In this document: positions 55,150-64,000 of the stretch, piece by piece
Layout of the letters: each line of letters starts with the position of its first letter
Position numbering within the stretch: position 1 is the stretch's first letter
NCBI RefSeq assembly: GCF_017599325.1
Contig: NZ_JAGFVM010000025.1
Location: forward strand, 1 to 64,000
Reading direction: 5' to 3'
DNA from: Marinilactibacillus kalidii
GTDB taxonomy: Bacteria > Bacillota > Bacilli > Lactobacillales > Carnobacteriaceae_A
Length of the DNA stretch: 64,000 bases
Made by a program: the position numbers and the translations under genes
The notes under the pieces: generated by a model
What the model was told of the DNA's origin: nothing
What the model saw: only the letters and a program-made list of their open reading frames with translations
Database searches by the model: none

Positions 55150-57147
55150 TTACTTAAGTGATAAATAAGTGTTTACAACGTTTTCTGTAGTGAAACCATA
55201 AGATTCAACAACAGCATTACCGTTACCACTAGCTCCAAATTTATCGATAGCGATGATTGCACCATTATCTCTAGTGTATCGATCCCATCCGAATGAAGAG
55301 CCCATCTCGATTGCTACGCGTTTTGTTACGCTAGCTGGTAAAACAGATTCTTTATATTCAGCAGACTGCAGATCGAACAAGTCTTGACTTGGCATAGAGA
55401 CAACAGAAACATCTTTACCTTGTTCTTTTAATGCTTTTTGTGCTTCAACTGCAAGTGATACTTCAGAACCAGTAGCAATTAAAATACCTTCTGGAGTCTC
55501 TGAATCGGCAGGTGAAATCACATAAGCACCTTTTTGAACACGTTCTCTCGCTAACTCTTTTGAGTTTTCTAATACAGGAAGATTTTGACGAGTCAATACA
55601 AGCATTGTTGGTCTGTCAGTAGATTTAAGCGCAATCTCCCAAGCAGCTGCAACTTCATTCCCATCAGCAGGTCTAATTAATGATAAGTTATGCATACCTC
55701 TAAAGCTTGATAACTGTTCAACTGGCTCATGTGTTGGACCATCTTCTCCAACAGCGATTGAGTCGTGTGTCATCACATAAATTGCAGGAATCCTAGATAA
55801 AGCTGCTAGACGAACTGCTGGACGTAAATAATCACTGAAGACAAAGAATGTACCGACGTAAGATTTTGTACCACCGTGAAGTAAAATACCATTCAATGCA
55901 GCAGTCATTGCAAATTCTCTTACACCGTACCAGATATTTCTACCTTCATATTGACCAGGTTGGAAATCTGTTTGTTTTTTCATCATAGTATTATTTGATC
56001 CAGAAAGATCGGCAGATCCGCCCCATAAGTTTGGAACATTCTCAGATAATGCATTTAAGACTTCTCCACTTGATGCTCTAGTAGCAGTAGCACTATCTCC
56101 GACAGAATAAGTCGGTAATTGTTCATCCCAATTGCTTGGAAGATTGCCACTTAGTGCAAGTGTGAATTGCTCAGCTAATTCAGCATGCTCAGCTTTGTAT
56201 TCTTCTATTAAAGTGTTCCAAGACGCTTCAGCTTCGCTACCTTTTTCAATCATGTGTTCCTTGAAGCGATCAGTAACTTCTTGAGGTACGAAGAAATCTT
56301 CGCCTTCCCATCCGTAAGCTTTTTTAGCGGCAGTAACGCCATCTGGTCCTAGTGGTGCACCGTGAACTGTATGTGTACCTGCATTTGGCGCGCCAAAACC
56401 TATTACTGTTTTAACTTCAATCAATGTCGGTTTATCTGTAGATTGTTTCGCAGCAGTGATGGCTTTATCGATTGCTTCCAGGTCATTACCATCTTCGACA
56501 AGAATATGTTCCCATCCATAAGCTTCAAATCGTTTACCAACGTCTTCTGTAAATGCTTTTGAAGTCGGTCCATCTAAAGAAATGTCATTTGAATCATAAA
56601 GCATGATCATTTTACCTAATTTAAGATGCCCTGCTAAAGAAGCAGCTTCTTGAGATACACCTTCCATTAAATCGCCGTCACCACAAAGCGCATAAGTATA
56701 GTGGTCTACAACATTATGTTGTCCACGGTTATACGTAGCGGCTAAATGTGCTTCAGCCATAGCCATACCTACTGCGTTAGCAACACCTTGTCCTAAAGGA
56801 CCAGTCGTTGCTTCAACACCATCCGTATAATGTACTTCTGGGTGTCCAGGTGTGCGGCTATCTAGTTGACGAAAGTTTTTTAAGTCATCAATTTTCACAT
56901 CGTAGCCTGCTAAATGTAACAAACTATAAAGGAGCATTGATCCGTGTCCGGCAGATAAAACAAAACGGTCACGATCAAACCATTTAGAATTTTTCGGGTT
57001 AACTTTCAAGTGACGTGTCCATAACGTATAAGCCATTGGTGCTGCCCCCATTGGTAAACCAGGGTGTCCAGAATTTGCTTTTTGAACGCCGTCAATACTT
57101 AGAGTTCTAATTGTATCTACAGCCATTTGATCAGTTTTATCAAACAA
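55150..57147 (-). CDS. tkt: Transketolase
   Basis: Thiamine diphosphate enzyme of the pentose phosphate pathway, 665 residues. ThDP/Mg motif [13 protein letters not shown] and the C-terminal half ([18 protein letters not shown]) are intact. The start is TTG with AGGAAGGA 10 bases upstream; no ATG in frame is better. Its promoter overlaps a cre-like site, suggesting carbon control. Confidence 0.96.
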   Translation of the reverse strand: MFDKTDQMAVDTIRTLSIDGVQKANSGHPGLPMGAAPMAYTLWTRHLKVNPKNSKWFDRDRFVLSAGHGSMLLYSLLHLAGYDVKIDDLKNFRQLDSRTPGHPEVHYTDGVEATTGPLGQGVANAVGMAMAEAHLAATYNRGQHNVVDHYTYALCGDGDLMEGVSQEAASLAGHLKLGKMIMLYDSNDISLDGPTSKAFTEDVGKRFEAYGWEHILVEDGNDLEAIDKAITAAKQSTDKPTLIEVKTVIGFGAPNAGTHTVHGAPLGPDGVTAAKKAYGWEGEDFFVPQEVTDRFKEHMIEKGSEAEASWNTLIEEYKAEHAELAEQFTLALSGNLPSNWDEQLPTYSVGDSATATRASSGEVLNALSENVPNLWGGSADLSGSNNTMMKKQTDFQPGQYEGRNIWYGVREFAMTAALNGILLHGGTKSYVGTFFVFSDYLRPAVRLAALSRIPAIYVMTHDSIAVGEDGPTHEPVEQLSSFRGMHNLSLIRPADGNEVAAAWEIALKSTDRPTMLVLTRQNLPVLENSKELARERVQKGAYVISPADSETPEGILIATGSEVSLAVEAQKALKEQGKDVSVVSMPSQDLFDLQSAEYKESVLPASVTKRVAIEMGSSFGWDRYTRDNGAIIAIDKFGASGNGNAVVESYGFTTENVVNTYLSLK

Positions 57148-57193
57148 GTAACTTCATTCCTTCCTATTGCTAAAAATGGTAACGCTCTACTTT

Positions 57194-57222
57194 ATTGTAC
57201 CTTTTAAATTAATTTTTTTCAA
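57194..57222 (-). promoter_or_regulatory. tkt promoter
   Basis: TTGAAA (57222-57217), exact 17-base spacer, TACAAT (57199-57194). Confidence 0.75.
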
Positions 57223-57231
57223 CGCTTTCAT
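57217..57231 (-). promoter_or_regulatory. cre-like CcpA site over the tkt -35
   Basis: ATGAAAGCGTTGAAA matches the cre consensus WTGNAANCGNWNNCW at all but one defined position and covers the -35 hexamer, a position expected to give repression. Confidence 0.5.
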
Positions 57232-57267
57232 TACATATGCGTAAAATAAACAATCAGTAATATGGTG

Positions 57268-57510
57268 TTAATCTCTACCATGTATACCTTTATCACGCTG
57301 TATACCTTTTAACTTTTCAGGTGTCACGTCTTTACCATCTGGATCGACAACTTTCATTCCTTCAATATGATTTCTCATACCCGATCTAAATGCTTTAATA
57401 TACTTCTCTCTTAAATCTTTCTGCTCAGCTTTTTCATCTGCAGACAATCCTTCACTTCTTTGTTTTCTAACTAATTCATTGATTCTATCTAATTGCTCTT
57501 TTGCTAACAT
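57268..57510 (-). CDS. DUF896 (YnzC-like) small protein
   Basis: An 80-residue DUF896 protein beginning MLAKEQLDRINELVRKQR, with the conserved LREKYIKAFR. Soluble helical bundle; in Bacillus ynzC lies in the SOS operon yneA-yneB-ynzC facing lexA. Here yneA and yneB are absent and ynzC faces lexA directly. AGGAGG precedes the ATG. Confidence 0.92.
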   Translation of the reverse strand: MLAKEQLDRINELVRKQRSEGLSADEKAEQKDLREKYIKAFRSGMRNHIEGMKVVDPDGKDVTPEKLKGIQRDKGIHGRD

Positions 57511-57635
57511 ATTTTTCCTCCTGAATTGAAACTTTTTTTAAAAAATCCTCAAAATTATTCTTGTGTATTGCGAACAACCAGTATAATACAAAAACACTTG
57601 AGAATCTAACTTTTAAGCGATATTTCTTGTTCCTT

Positions 57636-57649
57636 CGAACATTCGTTTG
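57636..57649. promoter_or_regulatory. LexA (SOS) box
   Basis: CGAACATTCGTTTG fits the Gram-positive SOS box CGAACRNRYGTTYC with two mismatches and overlaps the lexA -35 (TTGATT, 57647-57652). Confidence 0.8.
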
Positions 57650-57675
57650 ATTAGATGTTCGGTATATGATATAAT
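57647..57675 (+). promoter_or_regulatory. lexA promoter
   Basis: TTGATT, 17-base spacer, TATAAT at 57670-57675. Overlap with the LexA box indicates autorepression. Confidence 0.75.
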
Positions 57676-57781
57676 TTTACTAAAGTTTACGAACAATGTG
57701 AACTTTTAATCACTGAATCATACATTAGACTACTATTATACTTAACATTAGCGATAATTTGAAGGGACGAGGTGTTACAAT

Positions 57782-58417
57782 ATGACCACTAGAGGCCGTA
57801 AAGGTGAAAAACAAATAGAAATTTTACGTTACATTCACGAACAAGTTAACAAACGAGGATATCCGCCTACTGTTCGAGAAATTGGATCAGCTACTGATCT
57901 TTCTTCTACTTCTACTGTTCATGGACATTTAGCAAGACTTGAAAAAAATGGTTTTATCTTACGAGATCCATCTAAACCTAGAGCCATTGAGTTTACTAAA
58001 GAAGGCTTAATTAAAATTGGTATTGATGAATTTGAAAATCATATCCCACTTTTAGGTGTGGTTACTGCTGGCGAACCTATCTTAGCTGTAGAAGAAGCCA
58101 CAGACTATTTCCCGATTCCAAACGACTTAGAAATTGAAAAAGGCAACTTATTCATGCTGACGATTCGTGGAAACAGTATGATCAATGCTGGTATTTTAGA
58201 CGGAGATCAAGTGATCGTTAGAAAACAAGAAACTGCTCAAAATGGTGATGTCGTTATTGCTATGACTGATGAAGACGAAGCAACCTGTAAGAGATTTTAT
58301 AAAGAACAGGGACATATACGTCTGCAACCTGAAAATGATACGATGGACCCTATTATTCTTCCAAACGTATCGATCTTAGGAAAAGTCGTTTCACTTTATC
58401 GTGCACATATTTACTAA
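57782..58417 (+). CDS. lexA: SOS repressor LexA
   Basis: Self-cleaving repressor, 211 residues. N-terminal winged helix ([20 protein letters not shown]), Ala96-Gly97 cleavage site in VVTAGEP, catalytic Ser132 (RGNSM) and Lys170 (ATCKRF). All are intact, so it is an active LexA. Confidence 0.98.
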   Translation: MTTRGRKGEKQIEILRYIHEQVNKRGYPPTVREIGSATDLSSTSTVHGHLARLEKNGFILRDPSKPRAIEFTKEGLIKIGIDEFENHIPLLGVVTAGEPILAVEEATDYFPIPNDLEIEKGNLFMLTIRGNSMINAGILDGDQVIVRKQETAQNGDVVIAMTDEDEATCKRFYKEQGHIRLQPENDTMDPIILPNVSILGKVVSLYRAHIY

Positions 58418-58431
58418 GCAATCACAAAACT

Positions 58432-58475
58432 CAAAGCAGCAACCTCTTATTATATTTAGAGGTTGCTGCTTTTTT
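58432..58475. terminator. Shared terminator of lexA and the FMN reductase gene
   Basis: AAAGCAGCAACCTC and GAGGTTGCTGCTTT arms between convergent genes, T-run on the plus strand. Confidence 0.93.
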
Positions 58476-59043
58476 AAAATCCGTATGACTCTTCTTGCGC
58501 TGACCAAATTTCTTTATAAGCAGTTGCCAAGACAAGTGTATCTTCTATCAGCTTGTCAATTCTGAAGTGAATGTCATCGTTAATGATTTTTCCACCTTGA
58601 TAATCTGTATCTAATAAGAAAACATAATTCGGTACAATACTCGATTTCATATAACTGAGTATTGGTTTCAGTTGTTGTTCCGGTATTAAATAATGACGAT
58701 CTGAACCAGCTGTCGCAACGATCGCAGAGACCTTATTTTGCAGTGCACTTTGAGGAAGTAAGTCAAAGACATTTTTTAAAACAGCTGGTATAGATGCTTG
58801 GAAGATAGGTGTAACGATCATTAACACATCTGCAGCCATTATGGTTTCAGTGATCATTTTATTATCACCTTCATAGTCTAAATAATTTCTTCCGTCACTG
58901 AAAGTCATTTGGTAGTCTTTTAAGTCGATTATACTGACGTCATGTGCTTCTCCATAGGATGTTTTAAGACTTTCTATCATTCTATTTGCAACGATAGACG
59001 ATTTTTCCCCTACGTTAGAGCCTGCTAATACTACTACGTTCAT
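58474..59043 (-). CDS. NAD(P)H-dependent FMN reductase family flavoprotein
   Basis: A 189-residue flavodoxin-like protein: VVVLAGSNVGEKSS at the phosphate-binding loop, then VTPIFQASIPAVLKNVFDLLP, typical of the NADPH-dependent FMN reductase family. It lies 17 bases after the LLM oxidoreductase gene, so it may supply reduced FMN to it or reduce quinones. The exact substrate is not known. Confidence 0.88.
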   Translation of the reverse strand: MNVVVLAGSNVGEKSSIVANRMIESLKTSYGEAHDVSIIDLKDYQMTFSDGRNYLDYEGDNKMITETIMAADVLMIVTPIFQASIPAVLKNVFDLLPQSALQNKVSAIVATAGSDRHYLIPEQQLKPILSYMKSSIVPNYVFLLDTDYQGGKIINDDIHFRIDKLIEDTLVLATAYKEIWSAQEESYGF

Positions 59044-59060
59044 TTTTTATAAAACTCCCT

Positions 59061-60134
59061 TTATTTCTTAGTATATTTTCGGATAGCTGGTAATATTTTT
59101 TCACCAATAATATCAATGTTCTTTTTAATGTGCTCCATTGATACACCACCAAAATCAAGTTGCGCGATATAGCGTTGATTCCCAAACAATTCATGCTGAT
59201 AAAGAATTTTTTCAATAATCAATTCTGGATCACCAACGTTAATGACACTTCTGTAGTCTTGCCCATGCGCAAATGCTTGTTTAGGAAATCCTTGACCATT
59301 CGTTCTTTTCATTCCTTCGTTGACATGTGGATAATATTCTTTGAATGCATCCATCTTATTTTCACTCGCATAAAAGAATCCAGCTGTAGCAACGGGCAAT
59401 GTTTTAGTATCAAATCCAGCATTTGCTGCTGTTTCTCTATAAAGATCAATCGGTTTTTTAAATTCTGAAGCTGGTCCACCAAGGTGCGCTTGATACATTG
59501 GCACACCTATCAATCCTGCTTTTTGAGCAGATGCGTAAGAACCACCGACAGCTCTCCAGATTGGTAATCCTTTACGTTCGTTCGCAGGTCTAGGAATGAC
59601 ATGAGCATCTCTTAAAGCTGCACGGTATTGCCCTTCCCAGTTGATTCTCTCATTTTCATTGATACCTAGCAGTAGATTGAATTTTTCTTCAAATAGTGCT
59701 TCATAGTCCTGCAAATCATAACCGAGCAATTCATAAAGTCCGATTCTAGAAGCACGTCCGGCTACTACTTCCATTCTTCCATCTGAGATAAGATCGATCG
59801 TAGCAGCATCTTCAAATACTCGAACAGGATCTGATGTACTAATAATGGTTGCACCAGAAGATATTTTGATATTCTTTGTTGCCTGTGCAATGGCAGATAA
59901 AATAACCATGTGAGCTTGTGAAATAAAGTGATCTTGATGTGACTCTCCTAATTGAAAAATATCGATACCTGCATCATCAGCTAATTCAGCCGTTTCGATA
60001 ATTTCTTTGATACGTTGTTGAGCAGAGATTTTTTTACCAGTGTGTGGGTTAGCTAAATGGTCTCCTAGTGTGTATAGTCCAAACTCTAGCCCTTTGGACT
60101 CATCAATCTGTGGTAATACTCTTGGATTAGTCAT
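59061..60134 (-). CDS. LLM-class flavin-dependent oxidoreductase
   Basis: A 357-residue luciferase-like TIM-barrel protein: EFGLYTLGDHLANPHTG, AELADDAGIDIFQLGESHQ and SDPVRVFEDAATIDLISDGR are typical of the family that uses FMN or F420. In Firmicutes these are FMN-dependent monooxygenases of unknown substrate. Cotranscribed with the FMN reductase and divergent from an HxlR regulator, a usual redox- or electrophile-responsive arrangement. Confidence 0.88.
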   Translation of the reverse strand: MTNPRVLPQIDESKGLEFGLYTLGDHLANPHTGKKISAQQRIKEIIETAELADDAGIDIFQLGESHQDHFISQAHMVILSAIAQATKNIKISSGATIISTSDPVRVFEDAATIDLISDGRMEVVAGRASRIGLYELLGYDLQDYEALFEEKFNLLLGINENERINWEGQYRAALRDAHVIPRPANERKGLPIWRAVGGSYASAQKAGLIGVPMYQAHLGGPASEFKKPIDLYRETAANAGFDTKTLPVATAGFFYASENKMDAFKEYYPHVNEGMKRTNGQGFPKQAFAHGQDYRSVINVGDPELIIEKILYQHELFGNQRYIAQLDFGGVSMEHIKKNIDIIGEKILPAIRKYTKK

Positions 60135-60166
60135 TCATTATCATTCCTCTTATATTTAGTAAGTTA

Positions 60167-60234
60167 ATTATACCGATAATACATATTAATTTGAAGTAGG
60201 TACTTTATAGTGCTATAGTATACTTAATATACTA
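60167..60234. promoter_or_regulatory. Divergent promoters and HxlR operator candidate
   Basis: Plus strand: TTGAAG (60191-60196), 17-base spacer, TATAGT (60214-60219) for the HxlR gene. Minus strand: TTCAAA (60195-60190), 17-base spacer, TATAAT (60172-60167) for the LLM gene. The -35 boxes overlap head to head. A palindrome TAGTATA-N5-TATACTA (60216-60234) sits on the HxlR -10. Confidence 0.65.
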
Positions 60235-60248
60235 ATGGAGATGTTTAA

Positions 60249-60587
60249 ATGATTGATGATTTACAACCTAGCCACTGTAAAGTGAAAGAACCGCTAGAAA
60301 TACTACTTGGAAAATGGACACCTGTTATCCTTTTAAATTTGATGCACACTAGTCCGATGCGTTTCAGCGAAGTGAAAAGAGCTATACCGGACATCACACA
60401 AAAAATGTTGACAAAACAGCTGAGAGAACTTGAATCACAAGAAATTATAACGAGAGAAGTTTATCCAGAAGTTCCACCACGTGTTGAATATGCGATAACG
60501 CCTTATGGTCGTACGTTAGAACCCATCTTAGATGCTTTGCATAAATGGGGAATCGAACATAAAAAGAGACTTCAATCCTCTCATTAA
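60249..60587 (+). CDS. HxlR-family transcriptional regulator
   Basis: A 112-residue winged-helix protein: LEILLGKWTPVILLNLM, MRFSEVKRAIPDITQKMLTKQL and VPPRVEYAITPYG are typical. Its only Cys, Cys10, is at the position of the redox or electrophile-sensing Cys in HypR and YodB relatives. Divergent from the LLM/FMN reductase pair, so it probably controls that pair and itself. Confidence 0.93.
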   Translation: MIDDLQPSHCKVKEPLEILLGKWTPVILLNLMHTSPMRFSEVKRAIPDITQKMLTKQLRELESQEIITREVYPEVPPRVEYAITPYGRTLEPILDALHKWGIEHKKRLQSSH

Positions 60588-60593
60588 AAATGA

Positions 60594-60654
60594 AAACACT
60601 GCATCCGAATGAACTGTTAAACAGTTTCCATTCGGATGCAGTGTTTTTTTTTTT
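60594..60654. terminator. Shared terminator of the HxlR gene and apt
   Basis: Very long hairpin, ACACTGCATCCGAATG arm and its complement, with ten or more T on the plus strand. Confidence 0.95.
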
Positions 60655-61165
60655 AGTATTCCATTAATGTAAAGATATCGTAGCCTTTGATTTTATCTCT
60701 GCCGTTCAATTCTTTTAATTCAATAAAGAACGCAGTGCCAACAACTTCTCCGCCAAGCTTTTCAACTAACTCGATCGTAGCCGCTATTGTTCCACCAGTA
60801 GCTAGTAGATCATCACAAACTAATACTTTTTGACCTGGTTTAATGGAGTCGCTGTGTAGTTGTAAAATATCACTACCGTATTCAAGACCGTAGCTGACTT
60901 CGATCGTCTCTCTGGGTAACTTACCTTTTTTACGACAAGGTGAAAAACCGATACCTAATTCGAATGCCACTGGACATCCGACGATGAAGCCTCTTGCTTC
61001 AGGTCCAACGATAACATCCACTTCTTTATCTTTCGCGTATTCAACAATCTTTTGTGTTGCCTCACGATAAGCTTCACCATCAGCCATCAATGGGGAAATA
61101 TCTCTAAAGGTAATTCCTTTTTGTGGAAAATCCGGTACATCCGCTACATAGTTTTTTAAATCCAT
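60653..61165 (-). CDS. apt: Adenine phosphoribosyltransferase
   Basis: Purine salvage enzyme making AMP from adenine and PRPP. PRPP motif [17 protein letters not shown] is intact, with N-terminal [14 protein letters not shown]. 170 residues. 30 bases after recJ, cotranscribed. Confidence 0.97.
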   Translation of the reverse strand: MDLKNYVADVPDFPQKGITFRDISPLMADGEAYREATQKIVEYAKDKEVDVIVGPEARGFIVGCPVAFELGIGFSPCRKKGKLPRETIEVSYGLEYGSDILQLHSDSIKPGQKVLVCDDLLATGGTIAATIELVEKLGGEVVGTAFFIELKELNGRDKIKGYDIFTLMEY

Positions 61166-61195
61166 TTTTATTCTCCTTTTGTTAGTTAAATGTCT

Positions 61196-63511
61196 TTAAA
61201 CTAAGTTTTTCAGTGTATGGGTCAGTTCTTTAAATGAACTATAGACGACTGTCTCTTCAACAGCGATATTCTCTAATCTTTGTTTGTAAACAGCTGTCTC
61301 CTCAATCGTCATCTTATTAGCTTCTGCATTCACACTGAGCAGTCCGCTATCTATTGTAACAAATCCCGCTTCTAAAAACACCTTGATTATGAATTTTAAA
61401 ATCGTTTTATCGATTTTCAAGTAATCCGCCAACAAAGAACCTTTTTCTTTAAGATTAATTTTCTTATGTTTTGCTAGAAATTTATAGACTTTAGCAAACT
61501 GATCTCTCGTAGGCATTCCTAAAAGATAGTCCTTACTTTTTGTGTAAAAAATACAATAGACTGTTTGATCATCACTTTGTTGAAGTGTAGACTGAATCAT
61601 TTCCAAAGAATTGGGACAATCGACTAAAACATATGGTCTTGTTGCTTTAAAGGCTTTAGCATCGGCAATTGTATCTATATGCTGACTATCAGACATTTCT
61701 GAAACAAAAGGACGATACTTCTCGTAATTTTTTTCATCATAAAAAATATACGTTACCCCTTCAAGTAATAAGTCTGATTTCTTCAGTTCTGTTGTTCGTT
61801 TGTCTATAACCACTTGATTTAAAAATTTCATATCTGTCAATTGCATTTGCGGCTTTTTATTGCCATTCCACTCATTGATTTCGATCGTCCCAACAACTGA
61901 AATCGGTGTGACAGATTTCAAGGCTTCCGCCATAGCACCATAGTTAAAGGCAATAATATCCAATGGCGAACCGTTTTGATCAATTTTTAATTTTAAGTGT
62001 GTTCTATCAGCACCAATTGCTCTAGCCTCGATTGGCGTAACTTCAGAGAATAAGAAAACAGGTTTCGGGTTATTCGTACCGAATGGCTTAAGTAATTCGA
62101 TCTCTTTGATCGCCTTCAAATCTACTTGTTCAACAGTCACTTCTTCTTCGATCATCAGTTCATCAACAAAGTCTGTAGACTGCTGCACTTGATCTGCTGT
62201 TTCATTAAGCGCTTCTTTCAATGGCATGATATTTTCTACAGGTAATGTCATCCCTGCGGCCATATGATGGCCGCCGAAATGTTTGAAAAGGTCTCTATTA
62301 TGATTACAACTTTCATATAAGTTAAAGGCTTTTATACTTCTAGCAGATCCTTTTGCTTCTTGAGTTGAAGGATTGATGTTTAAAACCACTGCAGGTTTTC
62401 CAGTCTCATTTACAATCCTACTAGCTACAATACCTAGTACGCCTTCATGCCAACCTTCTTTTGCCAAAACGTAGACAGAAGCTTCATTTTGTTGTTTTAA
62501 TAGATCCATTGCTTCTTGTGTGATTTGCATGACGATTTCTTTGCGTTCTTTATTTTTTTCATCCAGTAAATGCGCGATTTCTTGTGCAACTTCTTCATCA
62601 AATGTTGTCAGTAATTCAACTACTGGTGTCGCGTCTCCTAATCTACCAATTGCATTTATAGGAGGGGCAACTTTAAACCCAATAGTTGTTTCATCAATCT
62701 CTTTTAAAGACAGAGATAATGCACTAAATAAACTGATCAGTCCAACTCGTTGTGTTTGCTTAAGTGTTTTTAAACCAAAGTTGACGATTGCCCTATTTTC
62801 ATCCGTTAAAGAGACAAGATCTGCTATCGTACCAATCGCCGCTAAATCAAGTAATTCTGCAGGCAAATCACCCAGTAGTGCTGTAGCTAGTTTGAGTGCT
62901 ACCCCTGCACCAGATAGGTCACTAAATGGATATTCACCTTCTGGATGATTCGGATGAACGATTGCTACTGCATTTGGAAGGATGTCTGGCAATTCATGGT
63001 GGTCAGTGACAATTACATCGATTCCTTTTTCTTGAATGGCATTGATGGCCTCATTACCAGCTACGCCGTTATCTACAGTGATGATCAATTGCGTACCATT
63101 TTCCTTGAAATAGTTAAAAGCTTTTATGTTAGGTCCATAACCATCTACGAATCGATCTGGAATAAAATATTCGACGTTTGCACCAATAGCTTCCAGCGTT
63201 TCGTACAAGATCGCTGTACTCGTTACACCGTCCGCATCGTAATCCCCGTAAACCATGATTTTCTCACCAAGCTCGACAGCACTTGAGATTCTGTCTACAG
63301 CTTTTTGCATATCATGCATAAGAAACGGATCATGGAACCAAGAATCATCTGGAGAAATAAATCGAGTGATTTCTTCCGCAGTACTCAATCCTCTATTTAG
63401 ACAAAGCGTAATAAAAAAAGGCGAGCGATTTAATTCTTCCGAGAGTTTTTGTATTTTACTTTGATCATGTTTGTTGTGAATGGTCCATTTTTTCGACTGT
63501 TTAAAGCTCAA
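61196..63511 (-). CDS. recJ: Single-stranded-DNA-specific exonuclease RecJ
   Basis: 5'-3' ssDNA exonuclease of the DHH family, about 771 residues. Motifs VYGDYDADGVTS, TVDNGVAG, VTDHHELP and the DHHA1 block FGGHHMAAGM are present. A Firmicute-type C-terminal extension of about 200 residues follows. GTG 63520 touches the AAGGAG sequence; TTG 63511 (MSFKQSKKW) has it at eight bases and is preferred. Upstream of apt, a conserved Firmicute pair. Confidence 0.94.
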   Translation of the reverse strand: MSFKQSKKWTIHNKHDQSKIQKLSEELNRSPFFITLCLNRGLSTAEEITRFISPDDSWFHDPFLMHDMQKAVDRISSAVELGEKIMVYGDYDADGVTSTAILYETLEAIGANVEYFIPDRFVDGYGPNIKAFNYFKENGTQLIITVDNGVAGNEAINAIQEKGIDVIVTDHHELPDILPNAVAIVHPNHPEGEYPFSDLSGAGVALKLATALLGDLPAELLDLAAIGTIADLVSLTDENRAIVNFGLKTLKQTQRVGLISLFSALSLSLKEIDETTIGFKVAPPINAIGRLGDATPVVELLTTFDEEVAQEIAHLLDEKNKERKEIVMQITQEAMDLLKQQNEASVYVLAKEGWHEGVLGIVASRIVNETGKPAVVLNINPSTQEAKGSARSIKAFNLYESCNHNRDLFKHFGGHHMAAGMTLPVENIMPLKEALNETADQVQQSTDFVDELMIEEEVTVEQVDLKAIKEIELLKPFGTNNPKPVFLFSEVTPIEARAIGADRTHLKLKIDQNGSPLDIIAFNYGAMAEALKSVTPISVVGTIEINEWNGNKKPQMQLTDMKFLNQVVIDKRTTELKKSDLLLEGVTYIFYDEKNYEKYRPFVSEMSDSQHIDTIADAKAFKATRPYVLVDCPNSLEMIQSTLQQSDDQTVYCIFYTKSKDYLLGMPTRDQFAKVYKFLAKHKKINLKEKGSLLADYLKIDKTILKFIIKVFLEAGFVTIDSGLLSVNAEANKMTIEETAVYKQRLENIAVEETVVYSSFKELTHTLKNLV

Positions 63512-63546
63512 TATATTCACTCCTTGAATCTAATAAATGCTAACAA

Positions 63547-63590
63547 TAAAAAAACAAGAGCAGTGGCTATTTACGCTCCAAAGCTCTTGC
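63547..63590 (-). terminator. Terminator of the DegV-family gene
   Basis: CAAGAGC and GCTCTTG arms around a loop of 21 nt, seven T on the minus strand. Confidence 0.85.
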
Positions 63591-63598
63591 TTATCATT

Positions 63599-64000
63599 CT
63601 ATTTATCGTCTAGAAGCTGGACGCCTATTCCAATCAATCCTGGTCCAGTATGAACACCTAAAGCAGGACTAACTTGATCGAAAAAGATTTGTTCGTGATT
63701 CGGCAATTTCGTTTTCAGTTCTTCTTTGATTAATTTAGCTTCTTCGATAGCCGTTTCTCCACCATAAGCAACCGCTAAGTTATATTTTTCAGACTGTGAA
63801 GCATATGCTTCTACTAATTCAATGGTTCTTTTGATCGATTTGGCGTTACCTCTCACCTTAGCTACTGTGTGATAGATGCCTTCTTCATTACACGTAATAA
63901 TCGGTTTCAAATTCATCACACTACCTAAAACGGATTGAACGAGTCCAATTCTCCCACCCTTTTGAAGATACTCTAATGTCGGAACATGGAAGTAGACTTT
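63599..64000 (-). CDS. DegV-family fatty-acid-binding protein, 5' part outside window
   Basis: C-terminal 133 residues of a DegV protein. Reading continues past the internal ATG to the window edge: FHVPTLEYLQKGGRIG and the LKPIITCNEEG block are typical. DegV proteins bind fatty acids, including FakB-type partners of fatty acid kinase; which type this is cannot be told without the N-terminus. Confidence 0.88.
   Translation of the reverse strand, partial: KVYFHVPTLEYLQKGGRIGLVQSVLGSVMNLKPIITCNEEGIYHTVAKVRGNAKSIKRTIELVEAYASQSEKYNLAVAYGGETAIEEAKLIKEELKTKLPNHEQIFFDQVSPALGVHTGPGLIGIGVQLLDDK

Noticed and set aside
57685-57710. Second LexA box candidate (CGAAC with a later GAAC)
   Set aside because: The half-sites are in direct, not inverted, orientation.

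Overview
The window is ordinary chromosomal DNA of a low-GC Gram-positive bacterium of the order Lactobacillales, most likely a Carnobacteriaceae-type genus (genus is inference). Signs: DUF3013 next to prmA, a hisS-aspS operon under a T-box, hrcA-grpE-dnaK-dnaJ behind a CIRCE element, a PolC-type polymerase, and a pyrH-frr-uppS-cdsA-rseP-proS-polC cluster from which dxr is absent, which fits lactic acid bacteria that make isoprenoids by the mevalonate route. I see no rRNA or tRNA genes, IS elements, prophage genes or CRISPR arrays.

Layout. 0-4.3 kb: a membrane-anchored SGNH-like protein with a degenerate active site, a DUF402 nucleotide phosphatase, a MutY without its iron-sulfur ligands, and RecX. 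4.3-7.8 kb: a three-gene stress-type operon (YflT-domain protein, SDR oxidoreductase with an altered active site, small charged protein) facing a divergent AraC-type regulator. 8.1-12.5 kb: T-box-hisS-aspS-nfo. 12.5-15.4 kb: two plus-strand genes, an SH3/amidase autolysin and a CPA1 Na+/H+ antiporter. 15.4-22.5 kb: dtd and rel, then mpg-DUF3013-prmA-deoC, then a CNNM/CorC-type membrane protein. 22.8-29.8 kb: lepA and the heat-shock operon. 29.8-50 kb: a long minus-strand block of RNA, translation and envelope genes, rpsB to ribF. 50-54.5 kb: plsC and a heterodimeric ABC exporter. 54.6-58.5 kb: yneF, tkt, DUF896 and divergent lexA with an SOS box. 58.4-60.6 kb: HxlR regulator, LLM flavin oxidoreductase and FMN reductase. 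60.6-64 kb: apt, recJ and the 3' part of a DegV-family gene cut by the window edge.

Most genes run on the minus strand in operons closed by clear hairpin-plus-T terminators. Shine-Dalgarno spacing moves several starts inward from the longest ORF (mutY, hrcA, truB, pyrH, the amidase, the antiporter, the AraC regulator and others); I give the revised starts.

The least explained parts are small. One is a self-contained plus-strand unit between uppS and frr: an extended -10 promoter, a perfect 15-bp inverted repeat, a strong RBS, a 30-codon hydrophobic cationic peptide and a terminator. The other is a promoter-to-terminator unit of about 195 nt between the CNNM gene and lepA, which is either an sRNA or a 29-codon peptide gene. 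Also notable are a hisS T-box whose specifier region reads both Asp and His codons, the clusterless MutY, an SDR with YxxxN instead of YxxxK, and an unusually long acidic tail on NusA. No large undescribed multi-gene system is visible.
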